A DNA stretch of 64,000 bases from an uncultured Roseovarius sp. (lineage in GTDB: Bacteria; Pseudomonadota; Alphaproteobacteria; Rhodobacterales; Rhodobacteraceae): positions 1 to 64,000 of the forward strand of contig CANNCP010000013.1 in the NCBI GenBank assembly GCA_947503145.1, in the 5' to 3' direction. The notes under the pieces are model-generated. The model did no database searches. It was not told the origin of the DNA and saw only the letters and a program-made list of their open reading frames with translations. How positions within the stretch are numbered: the stretch's first letter is position 1; each line of letters opens with the position of its first letter. A program made the translations under genes and the position numbers. Below, one piece after another: positions 1-8,533 of the stretch.

Positions 1-75
1 CTGGGGGCTTTGCCATCCGACAGGCGGGTCAAAATCAAATGCTGAAGCCGGGTCAGTTTTGAATGCTCATTGACA
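1..75 (-). mobile_element. IS21-like element terminus (interior lies left of window)
   Basis: On the minus strand the sequence from 75 downwards begins TGTCAATGAGCATTC and then carries two spaced copies of a motif ending in TGACCC (reverse complements at about 28-44 and 52-66). Multiple terminal repeats starting with TGTCA and carrying TTGACCC-type motifs are typical of IS21-family ends. A related end, facing the other way, occurs at 36364. No transposase gene is visible here; the body would lie outside the window. Family assignment is from memory of such ends and is tentative. Confidence 0.45.
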
Positions 76-329
76 GATCAGGGTCTGAGTTCCAAAGGAC
101 AAAAAGCCCGCTCTACACTTTTTGTGGTTTCCGCCGAAAGCTATGACGGAGGTTGGGCAACGAGAGTGAGTGCAGAATTTCAGATCACGAGCGCGACCCG
201 CCCTTGTCCGAATCAAAGGCTAAGTCACGCAGCCGATCGGCAAACACTTTTTTGACAGAAGAAGCGGCGGCAACCCACCAAAACACCCCGAAACGCACAA
301 AGGTACCAGGTAAGACCAGAACGCACTGT

Positions 330-476
330 TCAAGACTGTTGGCGGCGCTTCTCATCAATCACCGCCTGCACAAGATTCATCACGTAGGAATGCGGTGTCG
401 CGGCCTGCTGGTCATTCAGCGCCTCCTTCACCTTGGACCGAAACCAGGCATCATGGGACGTCATCTCAGCGGTCAC
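330..476 (-). CDS. possible RelB/ParD-like antitoxin, orphan or remnant
   Basis: A 48-codon frame starting at GTG (476) or ATG (464) and ending in TGA at 330. It encodes TAEMTSHDAWFRSKVKEAL followed by a charged C-terminus ending EKRRQQS. The phrase HDAWFRxKVxEAL resembles the C-terminal half of plasmid antitoxins of the RelB/ParD-like group. An AGGA lies about 8 nt before the GTG. No ParE/RelE-like toxin is seen downstream on the minus strand, and the N-terminal DNA-binding half is short or missing, so this may be a broken gene left after loss of its toxin. Low confidence. Confidence 0.3.
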   Translation of the reverse strand: MTAEMTSHDAWFRSKVKEALNDQQAATPHSYVMNLVQAVIDEKRRQQS

Positions 477-987
477 GGCAATGGTCCTCGAGGCGCCTAT
501 CCAGAAATTCGCCTAGGTCTCTCGGCATAACTGCAACGCTCAGAGCGACCCGAGATCGGCGGTAGGGAGAATGGACCTTGGACAGATTGACTTTGTCGCA
601 AGCCTGTTTGCGGTCTGAAGGCTGTTTCGACTCGGATTCCCCGTTCACGCGATGATCGAACGTTACAGCAAAACTTCCCGGACGATAAGACTCTTGAGAT
701 CTCTACATTATGGGGATGACCAAAACATCTGCGCACAGACGCCCCTTCACACCATTGCCGACGTTGGGGCGGGATGCCGCGAAGGTCTCAAACGAGCCCT
801 AATTACCAATTTTCTGTTGCGCAGCTAAAGTCCGCTCTCGCGCAAAGGGGTTTGAAGCTTTTTAGAGACGACCCTTAGCGACCATTCGACAGGCGGTAAA
901 AGTCTACGGTGCAACATCCCGTCCCGTACATTAGCCGCAGCTCCAGGCCCTAAAAATTTCCGAATGTTTGGAGTGCGATTAGAACCG
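477..987. other. intergenic stretch with no supported gene
   Basis: About 510 bp between the antitoxin remnant and the ClpP-like gene. Short open frames exist on both strands but have no convincing ribosome-binding site, domain or codon pattern. The composition is less GC-rich than the rest of the window, which fits debris next to the insertion-sequence end at the left edge. Confidence 0.5.
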
Positions 988-2055
988 TCACTGGGAAGTG
1001 CTATAGTCACAATTATTCGCTGCAAATATCAAGTTATCACGGCTTCCTGAAAGGAACCCGTGTGCGCCAATCGGTTCATACGGTTTTTTAGTGTCAACTC
1101 GAAATTCGTATTGAGAGACCTCAGTAAGCCATGGCAATACCTTCTCAGTTGGAATCGGTATTGCTACCATCGTGACTAGCCGGTCCTCTTGCCATATCAT
1201 CGGCTCAGTTGTTTCGAGGCTGAATTCATCAGTTAGTAGGACAACTCTTTGAGTTACTTCTTCAACCTTTTCTGATGGCCCGTGGATTTCGATCGCAAGG
1301 AACAGAACGCCAGGGATGTGCTCAACGCAAAACTGATTTAGCTGGAGTTCTCTTTCCGCATCAGAGACGGATCGATTGAAAGCGCGCCACCCATTCTTCC
1401 AGAAATCCAAGCGCCAAGCAGCTTGTGCCGGTGGGGTCTTTCCTGTGATTGCCTTGAAGATACGAGGTTCACTCTTTTCGAACCCAGACTCTTCAGAGCC
1501 AGGATAGTGTGAGATCCCCCAACCATCGATGTCCGCACGACTGAACCAGAGCATCTCGGTTGGAGCGGTATAAGTCACGAAAGCCGCAACAGACCCGTGT
1601 GAGACACCATTGGACATTGCATGTTGGCTGATCAGTTCATTACATTCGGTGTCTGGCGTACCCGAAACTGAACAGGAGTGCTGTCCAAAACGACCGAAGT
1701 GTTCCATGGTTCGATACTTGCCAGCGATGAAAACTATAGAAGCACACGCGGACGCACAACTCGCTCCATCCGGTATCACTGTGTGAAAAGGCCGGTTCTT
1801 CATGGCTGCAGAAAGCAGTAGGGCTTCGAATACGGACCCTCCCGGACTGTCCAGCAAAAGAACGGGCAGACCATGTTCTGCTGGCTCTATTCCGTCTGCA
1901 ATTTCGTTGAAACGCGCCGCTGTACCTGAGTTAATCGGACCAGTCATCTTGAGCGCTTGTCTACCGCGCCATTCAACTATCTCAAACTGTGAAGCATGAG
2001 CCGTTGCTGAGAAATAAAGGAAGATTCCCAACACCCAAATCATTAGTCCGTTCAT
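988..2055 (-). CDS. secreted ClpP/crotonase-fold serine protease-like protein
   Basis: A 355-residue protein. I place the start at ATG 2055 because AGGGAT sits 6 nt upstream and the N-terminus MNGLMIWVLGIFLYFSATAHA is a typical signal peptide; an upstream ATG at 2106 adds 17 residues. The segment LLLDSPGGSVFEALLLSAAM followed by GASCASACASIVFIAGKYR resembles the ClpP/SppA-like core, where the SPGG turn forms the oxyanion hole and the nucleophilic serine lies in the GASCASAC-type motif. The C-terminal 150 residues are not recognisable. Such proteins are usually annotated as hypothetical periplasmic proteins in roseobacters. It stands alone, beside mobile DNA. The substrate is unknown and protease activity is inferred only from the fold motif. 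Confidence 0.6.
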   Translation of the reverse strand: MNGLMIWVLGIFLYFSATAHASQFEIVEWRGRQALKMTGPINSGTAARFNEIADGIEPAEHGLPVLLLDSPGGSVFEALLLSAAMKNRPFHTVIPDGASCASACASIVFIAGKYRTMEHFGRFGQHSCSVSGTPDTECNELISQHAMSNGVSHGSVAAFVTYTAPTEMLWFSRADIDGWGISHYPGSEESGFEKSEPRIFKAITGKTPPAQAAWRLDFWKNGWRAFNRSVSDAERELQLNQFCVEHIPGVLFLAIEIHGPSEKVEEVTQRVVLLTDEFSLETTEPMIWQEDRLVTMVAIPIPTEKVLPWLTEVSQYEFRVDTKKPYEPIGAHGFLSGSRDNLIFAANNCDYSTSQ

Positions 2056-2416
2056 GGCTATCCCTACAAAAAACAGGCTTACAAGCTCACCAACGTCTAT
2101 ATGCATCCCTCAGACAAATTGCCACCTGCTTCCCTTCGGAGGTGCGTTTCTTGCAAGTGCAGTATTTGAGCAGCAGCCGTTTATAGAGTAATAACCAACG
2201 GCTGCTTTGTCCGCATCTTACCAGTTAGTACACGATGCAGCGAACGGCAGGTGTACGGATAGGGAGGGACTTCTGAGAATTTCATCGTACCAGCCATATG
2301 ACACACCAATGTCGCCTATTTCACTTGGCCCAAGTATGACGGCGATTGAAACGCATAATGCCCACTCACTGGCAGCCTTAGCGTGGGAATCCGCCCCTTC
2401 GGGCATTCGACCCCAC
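2056..2416. other. intergenic stretch between ClpP-like gene and yhaV
   Basis: About 360 bp holding the presumed promoter of the ClpP-like gene and the downstream region of yhaV. A 73-codon minus-strand frame (2218-2439) overlaps the 3' end of yhaV but lacks a Shine-Dalgarno sequence and a recognisable domain. No clear terminator or repeat was found. Confidence 0.4.
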
Positions 2417-2935
2417 TTACCGATCGGGCGCTGCTTCAAGGGACGTCTCGAACCGCTTGTTCGCCGCCGCTGCTTCTTTCAAGAGCGCGTCGAAATTGTC
2501 AGGTGGATTGCCATCTTCCAACATCCCTTTGAACGTCGCATAGGCATCCGTCTTGCTGCCGTAGGCGCGCAGGGTCTTGTCGTCGTTCACCCAGGCCACC
2601 ACGATGACCTTCGCATCGCTGTTGAAGCGGTAGAACAGCCGATACTGCTGGAAGAATTTCGCCCGGAACCAGTGCTTGCGGTGATCGCCGAGTGTGCCGC
2701 CTTGCCGGAAGGCGGCGGCACCCGGATCCGCCGGTATGGCCTCGGTCACCAGCTTGAAGATGGCGGCCAGCCGTTTCGTCGGGTTTTTCTTGCGCCAGGT
2801 CTTAGGATCGCGTGCCTTACGCGCCTCGACCTCCAGGGTCAGCCCTTCGAGCTGATCCAGAAAGAGCGGATGCGCATAAATCGACCATCCGTTTACGACA
2901 AGGGGCGCTTGGGCGGGCACGCTATCGCCGCTCAT
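2417..2935 (-). CDS. yhaV: type II toxin YhaV (mRNA interferase)
   Basis: A 172-residue protein matching the YhaV toxin family in length and motifs: an N-terminal NGWSIYAHPLFLDQLEGL segment, a central KNPTKRLAAIFKLV stretch, and a conserved FRQGGTLGDHRKHWFRAKFF followed by QYRLFYRF. YhaV is a RelE-superfamily ribosome-dependent endoribonuclease neutralised by PrlF. Its ATG overlaps the prlF stop by 4 bp (ATGA at 2932-2935), so the two are translationally coupled, antitoxin first, as in the known systems. On a plasmid such a pair most likely acts as an addiction module. The C-terminal half shows no truncation. Confidence 0.9.
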   Translation of the reverse strand: MSGDSVPAQAPLVVNGWSIYAHPLFLDQLEGLTLEVEARKARDPKTWRKKNPTKRLAAIFKLVTEAIPADPGAAAFRQGGTLGDHRKHWFRAKFFQQYRLFYRFNSDAKVIVVAWVNDDKTLRAYGSKTDAYATFKGMLEDGNPPDNFDALLKEAAAANKRFETSLEAAPDR

Positions 2936-3258
2936 TCATCCTCGAGCGATAGCGGCGCATCGAGATCGACGTCAACGTCTCTGACCAGTGATGCAAGACG
3001 GTCATGCAAAGCCCCATCGAACGCCCGAATGCGGTCCGGATGCGCCTTGATATCGGCTTCGACAAAATCGAGAAACGTGCCGAGCGCTGGATCATCCTCT
3101 TCGGCGCGTACGGGCTCGATATAGACCCTGCCACTCGCCTCGGTGCAGTAGCGAATCCGGTCGCCCTTGCCCAGCTTGAGTTGCTTGCGAACACCCGCCG
3201 GCACGGTCGTCTGATACCGATCCGTGAGTTTCGAGACATCTTGTGCGAGGGCTGTCAT
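2932..3258 (-). CDS. prlF: type II antitoxin PrlF (SohA)
   Basis: A 108-residue protein with a swapped-hairpin AbrB/MazE-like N-terminal DNA-binding domain: LTDRYQTTVPAGVRKQLKLG, then GDRIRYCTEASGRVYIEP. The acidic C-terminal half (EEDDPALGTFLDFVEADIKAHP) is the likely YhaV-binding part; members of this family usually carry the same phrase. It is the first gene of the prlF-yhaV pair and overlaps yhaV by 4 bp. An AGGAGACTG-type Shine-Dalgarno sequence precedes the ATG. PrlF-type antitoxins usually repress their own promoter, which would lie in the 130 bp upstream (3259-3385). Confidence 0.88.
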   Translation of the reverse strand: MTALAQDVSKLTDRYQTTVPAGVRKQLKLGKGDRIRYCTEASGRVYIEPVRAEEDDPALGTFLDFVEADIKAHPDRIRAFDGALHDRLASLVRDVDVDLDAPLSLEDE

Positions 3259-3385
3259 GGCAGTCTCCTGAAAGAATGGGGGGTCTTTGCTACCTGCGAT
3301 AGGTAATGCATTTGCATTGCCTTGTCAAGATAAGCCACAGGATCTGCTGTTGCCGGGCAGGCCGATGAACCGTCCGGCGCAGGAC

Positions 3386-4039
3386 CTATTCTCGCCCCGC
3401 AAGAAACTCCGCCAGCACAGGACTGGCCTCGCCCTTTGCGGAGCTGAGCAGCTCCGAGCCCGCAAGCGAGGCCTTCGACAGGCGTACGAGCCCGCCGGTT
3501 TCCTCAATGCGGTAGCAGCGGCGTTTCTGCCGCCCCCGCCTGTAGTGCGTCGCGGTGACGATCTGGCATGTACTGCCATCGGTGAGCGTCACGGGCGCGG
3601 CGAGCCTGATCTTGTCGCCTTCCTCGTAGTCCGGGATCGACGCCCAGTCCCGGCAGCGCTGACGCCAGTCCTGGGCGTAGCTGTCCGGGTCTTTCAGGTC
3701 GGAGAGGAGCTCGATCAGCCCAAGGGGAGCACGAGACTCGTTCGGGCCAGCGCTTTCCTCCATGTCCTTGTAGCCCCAGAAGCCGTCATCGTATCGGGTG
3801 AGGAAGACAGCGCCAAAAGTGATCGACCCGTCCGCATCGGTCACATAGGTCGTGTCTTCGACAGGGGTGCCGTCGAGATTGATGACCTTTGCCGCCGCGT
3901 ACCAAGTCGAACCCACCTTGCAGGCTTTGACCAGTTCCGTCTTGCGCCTTTCGCCCTCGAAGGTGCACAGCCGAGCAATCTCCGCTTTCTCATCCGCGTA
4001 GGTCTGGACGCGGCCGTCGGTGTAGAAGAGCCAACCCAT
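3386..4039 (-). CDS. conserved plasmid protein of unknown function (DUF6927-like)
   Basis: A 217-residue soluble protein starting MGWLFYTDGRVQTYADEKAE. The ATG at 4039 overlaps the TGA of the upstream gene (TGATG), so the two are coupled; a GTG one codon earlier is less likely. The body contains GSTWYAAAKVINLDG, FGAVFLTRYDDGFWGYKDM and a basic RRGRQKRRCYRIEETGG segment. Proteins beginning MGWLFY recur in alphaproteobacterial plasmid accessory blocks beside ParB-like and DUF3085-type genes; I recall the label DUF6927 but could not verify it. No catalytic motif is evident. Its place in a backbone block suggests a role in plasmid maintenance or transfer, which is inference only. Confidence 0.6.
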   Translation of the reverse strand: MGWLFYTDGRVQTYADEKAEIARLCTFEGERRKTELVKACKVGSTWYAAAKVINLDGTPVEDTTYVTDADGSITFGAVFLTRYDDGFWGYKDMEESAGPNESRAPLGLIELLSDLKDPDSYAQDWRQRCRDWASIPDYEEGDKIRLAAPVTLTDGSTCQIVTATHYRRGRQKRRCYRIEETGGLVRLSKASLAGSELLSSAKGEASPVLAEFLAGRE

Positions 4040-4632
4040 CACGCCGCCCTCCGGTCATCGATTTCCATCAGCGCATCGAGCGGCACGCGGTAGGGCTGCA
4101 TGGCGTCGAAATCCTCGCAATTGCCGCAGTTCTGCACGATCGCGAAGGTGTCGCAGGCATCCTTGAGGATGACCCGGAAGGTGCCGCCGAGGCCCGAGGG
4201 CACCTCGTAGGTCCCGCCGATGAGATAGTCCGAGGCCCGGCGCACGAAGACGCGGATGCTGTGGCCATCGGTGGCGAGCCGGATCGCACCCCGCCCCCGG
4301 TCGATGAGCACCTGCACGTCATCCAGGATGTCGGTGTAGAACTGGCCGGTCAGATCACGAAACGCCATGCGGCGCTGCGCCATCCAGTCGGTGTCCCGAA
4401 ACGGGTTCATGCCGTCGGCGAAGGCGAAGGAGGGATCGGCCTGTTCGGTGGTGACGATACGGGTGGTCGTGCCATCGATGCCGTTCGAGCGCAGATGCAC
4501 ACCATTGCCGACGATGAGGATCAGGGCTGGCCTGTCCACGGGCCCGTTCCAGTTGGGCAGGAAGGTTTTGCAGGCGCGCGCATGTGCGATTTGCGCCGCA
4601 ACAGCGGAGGCAGAGAACTTGAGAATAGCCAT
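4039..4632 (-). CDS. conserved plasmid protein of unknown function (DUF3085-like)
   Basis: A 197-residue protein, MAILKFSASAVAAQIAHARA at the start. ATG 4632 is preferred over an upstream candidate at 4671 because the conserved reading begins there and AAAGA lies upstream. The middle has PALILIVGNGVHLRSNGID and VLIDRGRGAIRLATDG, which suggest a small alpha/beta fold, and the tail has CGNCEDFDAMQPY. It resembles DUF3085-type proteins that accompany ParB-like genes on roseobacter plasmids, but the assignment is tentative. It lies 72 bp downstream of the ParB-like gene and is coupled to the next gene by a TGATG overlap, so the three are probably co-transcribed. Confidence 0.55.
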   Translation of the reverse strand: MAILKFSASAVAAQIAHARACKTFLPNWNGPVDRPALILIVGNGVHLRSNGIDGTTTRIVTTEQADPSFAFADGMNPFRDTDWMAQRRMAFRDLTGQFYTDILDDVQVLIDRGRGAIRLATDGHSIRVFVRRASDYLIGGTYEVPSGLGGTFRVILKDACDTFAIVQNCGNCEDFDAMQPYRVPLDALMEIDDRRAA

Positions 4633-4704
4633 GAGGATGTCTTTCGGTTGGGTGTGGGAGGGTCGACCCACGCGGGGAATGCCTCGCGCGGGTCGCGTGA
4701 TGGC

Positions 4705-6687
4705 TCAGGCCGCTTTCGCGACCTCGCCGTCAGGTTCCGGGGTTTCTGCAATGGGCTCCGCCTCATCACAGGCAACACCGGCGGTCTGCATCATCGGCGG
4801 GCACCAGGCGGCGACGGCAGCGCGCTGCGCGTCCGTGAGCGTGGCGAAGGGCTCGGCGAAGAGCTTGTCACAAAAGGCGACGATCTCCTTCTTGCTCGAC
4901 GAGGCCAGCGTCACCGCCTCCTGGGCGAGACCCAGATCCTCGCCGAGGATCTTCAGGAGCCAAGCCTTCTTGAAGCGGTTGAAGAGCGCCGCATTCGGCG
5001 TCCAGTGGGCGCGGATATCGGGCATGATCTCGATCTCGAACGCATGCATCAGGCTGTCGCGCCAAGGATCCCGCGCGAAGCAGGACTGCGTGGTGCTGGC
5101 GGTGGCATAGGCCACGAGCTTTGCCTTCTCGCCGGCCTCCAGCGCGCGAAACGCCGCGAACTGATCAGCGGGCGCGCGGGCGTCATCTAGCCAGGACAGA
5201 TCAAGCGCATCATGCGCCGCCGCCACCTGCTCGAGCGAGGTCTCGTCGATCTCGTCCATCTTGGCATGGCTGCGGTATTCCTTGCGGGCATCGATCTTGA
5301 TCGCCTGCGTGACACTCATGCCGCTGGCCAGAACGTCACTGACCAGCTTGAAGAGCGTCAGATCGAGCGTGGCTTCCGGATGCAGCGCCATTGCGGCCCC
5401 AAGCGCCATGGCTCGCTCGGTCTTGAGGTCCTCAGCCAGTGAGGCTGGGTAGGTGATTTCGCCGGCGTCCGGGACCTCCTCCGCGGTCGGGCTTGCCGAG
5501 GAGCCGCGCGCGCCCTTCTCTTTGACGGTGTCTTCCGGGCGGACGAGGCCCACATGGAGCGTGACCTTACCGGCCGACCACGACGCGATCACGCCTGCAC
5601 GGGCGAGGTCCTCGGCGCTGTAGGCCTCCTGCAGGTCGCGGGCTTCCTCTTCCAAGGCGTCCACTCGGTCGTAAAGCGCGTTGTAGGCACCGTCCTCGAA
5701 CCCCTCATCCTCCATCTCGAGCTGCAATTGCTCGAGCTCGGCGGTGATCTCATCAATGCGCTTCTGGGCAGCCTCATCCGGCTCGATCGGGCCGGGATAG
5801 ACGCGGCCGTAGTCGGCCATGGTCGCGTAATCATAGCGGACCATCGCATCGGCCCAAGCAAAGCCCAGCCTCATACGGGCGTCCTCGGCGGCTGCACCGA
5901 GCTTCTCAAGCAGGATGGTCTCGACCAGCGCCGCATCCTCAAGCACGGAATGCTCTTCCAGAAGGTCAGCCGCGACAGCACCGCCCCGCGCCTCGTAGTC
6001 TTCGCGCACGAAAGCCCCGATATCATCGCTGACCTGCACCCCGCGGGATTTGAGCGCCTGTCGAACGGTATAGGCCTGCAGAAAGCCGCCGTCTTTCGTG
6101 AGCGCCTCGTAGACCTCACGCTGCGCCTCCTGGCTCGGGTGCTCGGCGAAGGCCTTCATCGTGTCGAGCGTAATCACCTTGCCCCGAGCCGCAGCGCGGA
6201 TGTCGGGGTGGATAAGGCCATAACGCAACCGGCCTTTTACGGCCGCCACCGTGGTGCCGAAGGTCTTCGCGATGGTCTCGGGCGTCTGGCCGTCGACCTC
6301 CATCATCCGCGCGAAGGCTTCGAACTCGTCGATCGCGTTCATGGGGGCCTGGGTGATGTTCTCGGCGAGCGACAGTGCCGTGGTGACGTCGCAGTCCTCC
6401 GGCACGAGGCGGCAGTCCACCTTGGTCTTCGCTGTGAACCCCTTGGTGGCCTTGTCGGCGATCAGCTCCTTCAGCGCGGCATGGCGCCGGCCACCGGCGA
6501 GGACAGCATATTTGCCGTCAAGCTTCTGAACCAGAAGCGGCTGGAGCAGGCCCAGCACAGCGATACTGGCCTTCAGATGGACGATGTTCTCGGGGTCATA
6601 AGTTTCCGGCGAGTTGCTGCGCACATTGGCGGGATGCGGGACGAGATCGCCGATAGCGACGGTAAGGGGAGCAAAGCTTGTGGTCAT
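4705..6687 (-). CDS. large ParB/Spo0J-family protein of plasmid backbone
   Basis: A 660-residue protein with an N-terminal ParB CTPase domain: VPHPANVRSNSPETYD, LQPLLVQKLDGKYAVLAGGR and the box II-like SLAENITQAPMNAIDEFEAF. A helix-turn-helix follows (ETIAKTFGTTVAAVKGRLRY). The central part is a long acidic coiled coil (about residues 305-370, rich in EL/LE repeats). The length is well above a canonical ParB (about 300 residues) and matches the accessory ParB-like proteins of roseobacter plasmids. GGAAGGA precedes the ATG. It is not the partner of a ParA here; the repABC locus has its own RepB. A decayed paralogue lies at 20820-22580. Role in DNA segregation or regulation is inferred. Confidence 0.8.
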   Translation of the reverse strand: MTTSFAPLTVAIGDLVPHPANVRSNSPETYDPENIVHLKASIAVLGLLQPLLVQKLDGKYAVLAGGRRHAALKELIADKATKGFTAKTKVDCRLVPEDCDVTTALSLAENITQAPMNAIDEFEAFARMMEVDGQTPETIAKTFGTTVAAVKGRLRYGLIHPDIRAAARGKVITLDTMKAFAEHPSQEAQREVYEALTKDGGFLQAYTVRQALKSRGVQVSDDIGAFVREDYEARGGAVAADLLEEHSVLEDAALVETILLEKLGAAAEDARMRLGFAWADAMVRYDYATMADYGRVYPGPIEPDEAAQKRIDEITAELEQLQLEMEDEGFEDGAYNALYDRVDALEEEARDLQEAYSAEDLARAGVIASWSAGKVTLHVGLVRPEDTVKEKGARGSSASPTAEEVPDAGEITYPASLAEDLKTERAMALGAAMALHPEATLDLTLFKLVSDVLASGMSVTQAIKIDARKEYRSHAKMDEIDETSLEQVAAAHDALDLSWLDDARAPADQFAAFRALEAGEKAKLVAYATASTTQSCFARDPWRDSLMHAFEIEIMPDIRAHWTPNAALFNRFKKAWLLKILGEDLGLAQEAVTLASSSKKEIVAFCDKLFAEPFATLTDAQRAAVAAWCPPMMQTAGVACDEAEPIAETPEPDGEVAKAA

Positions 6688-6764
6688 GGGATATCCTTCC
6701 AGGAGGGTGAGGTGTGGCCCGCGCGCTCACGCGCGTGACCAATCCCCGGCTTCAGGGATCACCA

Positions 6765-6806
6765 CGACAAAAGGCCCACTTTCCCTTTGAGGGTTCAGCG
6801 GGCCTT
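6765..6806 (-). terminator. rho-independent terminator after DUF3768 gene
   Basis: AAGGCCCAC (6771-6779) pairs with GCGGGCCTT (6798-6806), a 9-bp stem with one G-T pair. Read on the minus strand the stem is followed by TTTTGTCG, and it lies just after the stop at 6843. Confidence 0.6.
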
Positions 6807-6842
6807 CATCGTCTCAGATGTCAGGGGGAGGAGTCCCCTGCC

Positions 6843-7232
6843 CTACCAGTCGCGCGCCAGCATGATGGTCAGCACGCGCATGGTGGTGGCAGGATTGTCC
6901 GGGGTCTCAGCCCCGTAGCGGAAGTCCGAGTCTGCTTCATAGAGATCGATCTTCCAGAACACGGTCTCGCCCCGGATCTCGACCGCGCCGAAATCGTGCC
7001 ATCCCTCGGGATCATTCTCAGGCTCGAATGTTGCAAACTCACCGGTGGCCTTCACCGCCTCGGCCATGAAGCCGTCATCGGCCTCCATAAGCGGGCGGGT
7101 GACATGCATCCGGCCCTGGATGGGCTGCGCGGGCGGCCCTCCAAGGCACGCGAGCTTGCGAAACTCGTCGTTCTGCGCCGCGATCAAGGTCGCATCGGGA
7201 CGATCTGGCTGGGGTTGAACGGTCATGGACAT
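6843..7232 (-). CDS. DUF3768 domain-containing protein
   Basis: A 129-residue protein. The signature IAAQNDEFRKLACLGG near the N-terminus and the C-terminal FWKIDLYEADSDFRYGAETP plus TMRVLTIMLARDW match DUF3768, a small family found almost only on alphaproteobacterial plasmids and integrative elements. AAAGGAGATT precedes ATG 7232. It belongs to the same minus-strand block as the ArdC-type gene and ParB-like gene, with its own terminator at 6765-6806. No function is known for the family. The pattern of a conserved aromatic and acidic C-terminus suggests a folded single domain rather than a DNA-binding protein. Confidence 0.75.
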   Translation of the reverse strand: MSMTVQPQPDRPDATLIAAQNDEFRKLACLGGPPAQPIQGRMHVTRPLMEADDGFMAEAVKATGEFATFEPENDPEGWHDFGAVEIRGETVFWKIDLYEADSDFRYGAETPDNPATTMRVLTIMLARDW

Positions 7233-7320
7233 GGGAATCTCCTTTGAGAAGTTTGAAACACCCTTCTAAAAGCCCGCTTTTTCTTTTCCGCTTGGCGGAT
7301 GAACCGAGGCCGAAGGTGCC

Positions 7321-7530
7321 CTACCCGAACATTCCCTTGGGTCTGTAATTCGGGTTGGGGATGGTTTCGATCCAGCCGCCCTGGTCCTTGATGCTCTCGA
7401 GTGCCGCCGAGAGCGGGTAAGCGCCCTCGGACGGGCTCCACCAATAGGCACCGAGCTTGAAGGTGATGATCTTGCGGCGGCCGTCGTTGAAGCAGGCCAC
7501 CCGCAGCGTTTTGGGTTCCTTACGTGACAT
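7321..7530 (-). CDS. small conserved hypothetical plasmid protein
   Basis: A 69-residue protein (MSRKEPKTLRVACFNDGRRK... ending NYRPKGMFG). ACGGAGACACCC precedes ATG 7530. It sits between the DUF3768 gene and the ArdC-type gene, 23 bp after the latter, and in the same direction, so it is probably translated from the same transcript. The central GAYWWSPSEGAYPLSAALE is rich in aromatics. I do not recognise a family; small genes of this kind are common in the ArdC-DUF3768-ParB block of roseobacter plasmids. Coding status is supported by the Shine-Dalgarno sequence and by tight packing. Confidence 0.55.
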   Translation of the reverse strand: MSRKEPKTLRVACFNDGRRKIITFKLGAYWWSPSEGAYPLSAALESIKDQGGWIETIPNPNYRPKGMFG

Positions 7531-7553
7531 GGGTGTCTCCGTTCTCCGTGTGG

Positions 7554-8492
7554 TCAGGCGGCCTCGGCACTGCGCCCTGCCCTGCCCACCTCCGATCTGG
7601 CGATCAGATAGTCGCAGGCGCGCTGCGCGTCCGCGGCGTGCCGGAAGATCGCGCCCTTGTCCGACCGAAGAACGCGCAACCAGTTGTGGAGGTAGGCGGC
7701 ATTCATCTCGAGCGTATGCGCCGTGAAGCCGAGCGTCTGACCCAGGAACACCGAGGTCAATTCCGCGACGATTTCCTCGCGCGCATAGGACGTGTTGCCA
7801 AACTTCGAGAACCCGAAATCACGGTTCAGTCGATGGGGGGCTTTCGTGGCATGGGCCAGCTCATGCGCCCAGACCCCGTAGAAATTGCGCGGGTCCTGAA
7901 ACCGTGTGATGGATGGCATGTAGACCTTGTCCACGGGGGGCAAATAGTACGCCTCCGTGCCCGTGAAGACGGTTGTGATGTCGATGGCATCGAAAAACGC
8001 CTGCATGTGCGGGATCGGCTCGGACGGCGGATGCTTGGGCGCGGGCTCTGGGTCAGGGTAGAAGCTGTCGGGCAAGCCCTCGATCTGGCAGGCATTGAAC
8101 ACACGGTAGGATTTCTGGAAGCGGAAGATACGGGCTTCCTCGGAGTGATCATCCCCGTCGCTGTGAACATGCTCATCGCCGGCGTCTCTCCGGCTTTGAC
8201 CGTAGTAAACGACGACAGAGGACTTCTCGCCCTTGCGGACCTTTGCGTCCAACGCATTGGCCTGCGGCAGCGTCATCCAGAAGGGAGAGCTGTGGCCCGC
8301 CATCACGGTCCGCATCGTCAGCAGGAAGTTGTTCACTCCCTGGTAGGGTTCTCCGCCCACGCGCAGGGGACGAGAGCTGCCACCTGCGGTCCAGGGCTTG
8401 CGCCACGGCAGGACGCCGCGCTCGATGATGCGGATGATTTCGTTTGTGATGACCTCTGAGGCATCGAATTTGGGCGTACGGGATCGGGCCAT
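7554..8492 (-). CDS. ArdC-family antirestriction protein / ssDNA-binding metallopeptidase
   Basis: A 312-residue protein with the two ArdC domains. The N-terminal ssDNA-binding domain holds ITNEIIRIIERGVLPWRKPW and PYQGVNNFLL; the C-terminal zincin-like domain holds the HELAHATKAPHRLNR motif (HExxH) and the downstream EEIVAELTSVFLGQTLGF glutamate segment expected for metal binding. ArdC proteins on plasmids protect incoming single-stranded DNA from restriction during conjugation. AAAGGAGGCCAACC precedes the ATG. The gene heads the minus-strand block that continues into the DUF3768 gene. No relaxase or type IV secretion gene is present in this window, so any transfer genes lie elsewhere. Confidence 0.85.
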   Translation of the reverse strand: MARSRTPKFDASEVITNEIIRIIERGVLPWRKPWTAGGSSRPLRVGGEPYQGVNNFLLTMRTVMAGHSSPFWMTLPQANALDAKVRKGEKSSVVVYYGQSRRDAGDEHVHSDGDDHSEEARIFRFQKSYRVFNACQIEGLPDSFYPDPEPAPKHPPSEPIPHMQAFFDAIDITTVFTGTEAYYLPPVDKVYMPSITRFQDPRNFYGVWAHELAHATKAPHRLNRDFGFSKFGNTSYAREEIVAELTSVFLGQTLGFTAHTLEMNAAYLHNWLRVLRSDKGAIFRHAADAQRACDYLIARSEVGRAGRSAEAA

Positions 8493-8533
8493 GGTTGGCC
8501 TCCTTTTCGAGTTTTGGTGAGAGGGAGTGGTGA

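Noticed and set aside
2218-2439. A 73-codon minus-strand frame overlapping the yhaV 3' end
   Set aside because: No Shine-Dalgarno sequence and no recognisable domain; it overlaps a well-supported gene.
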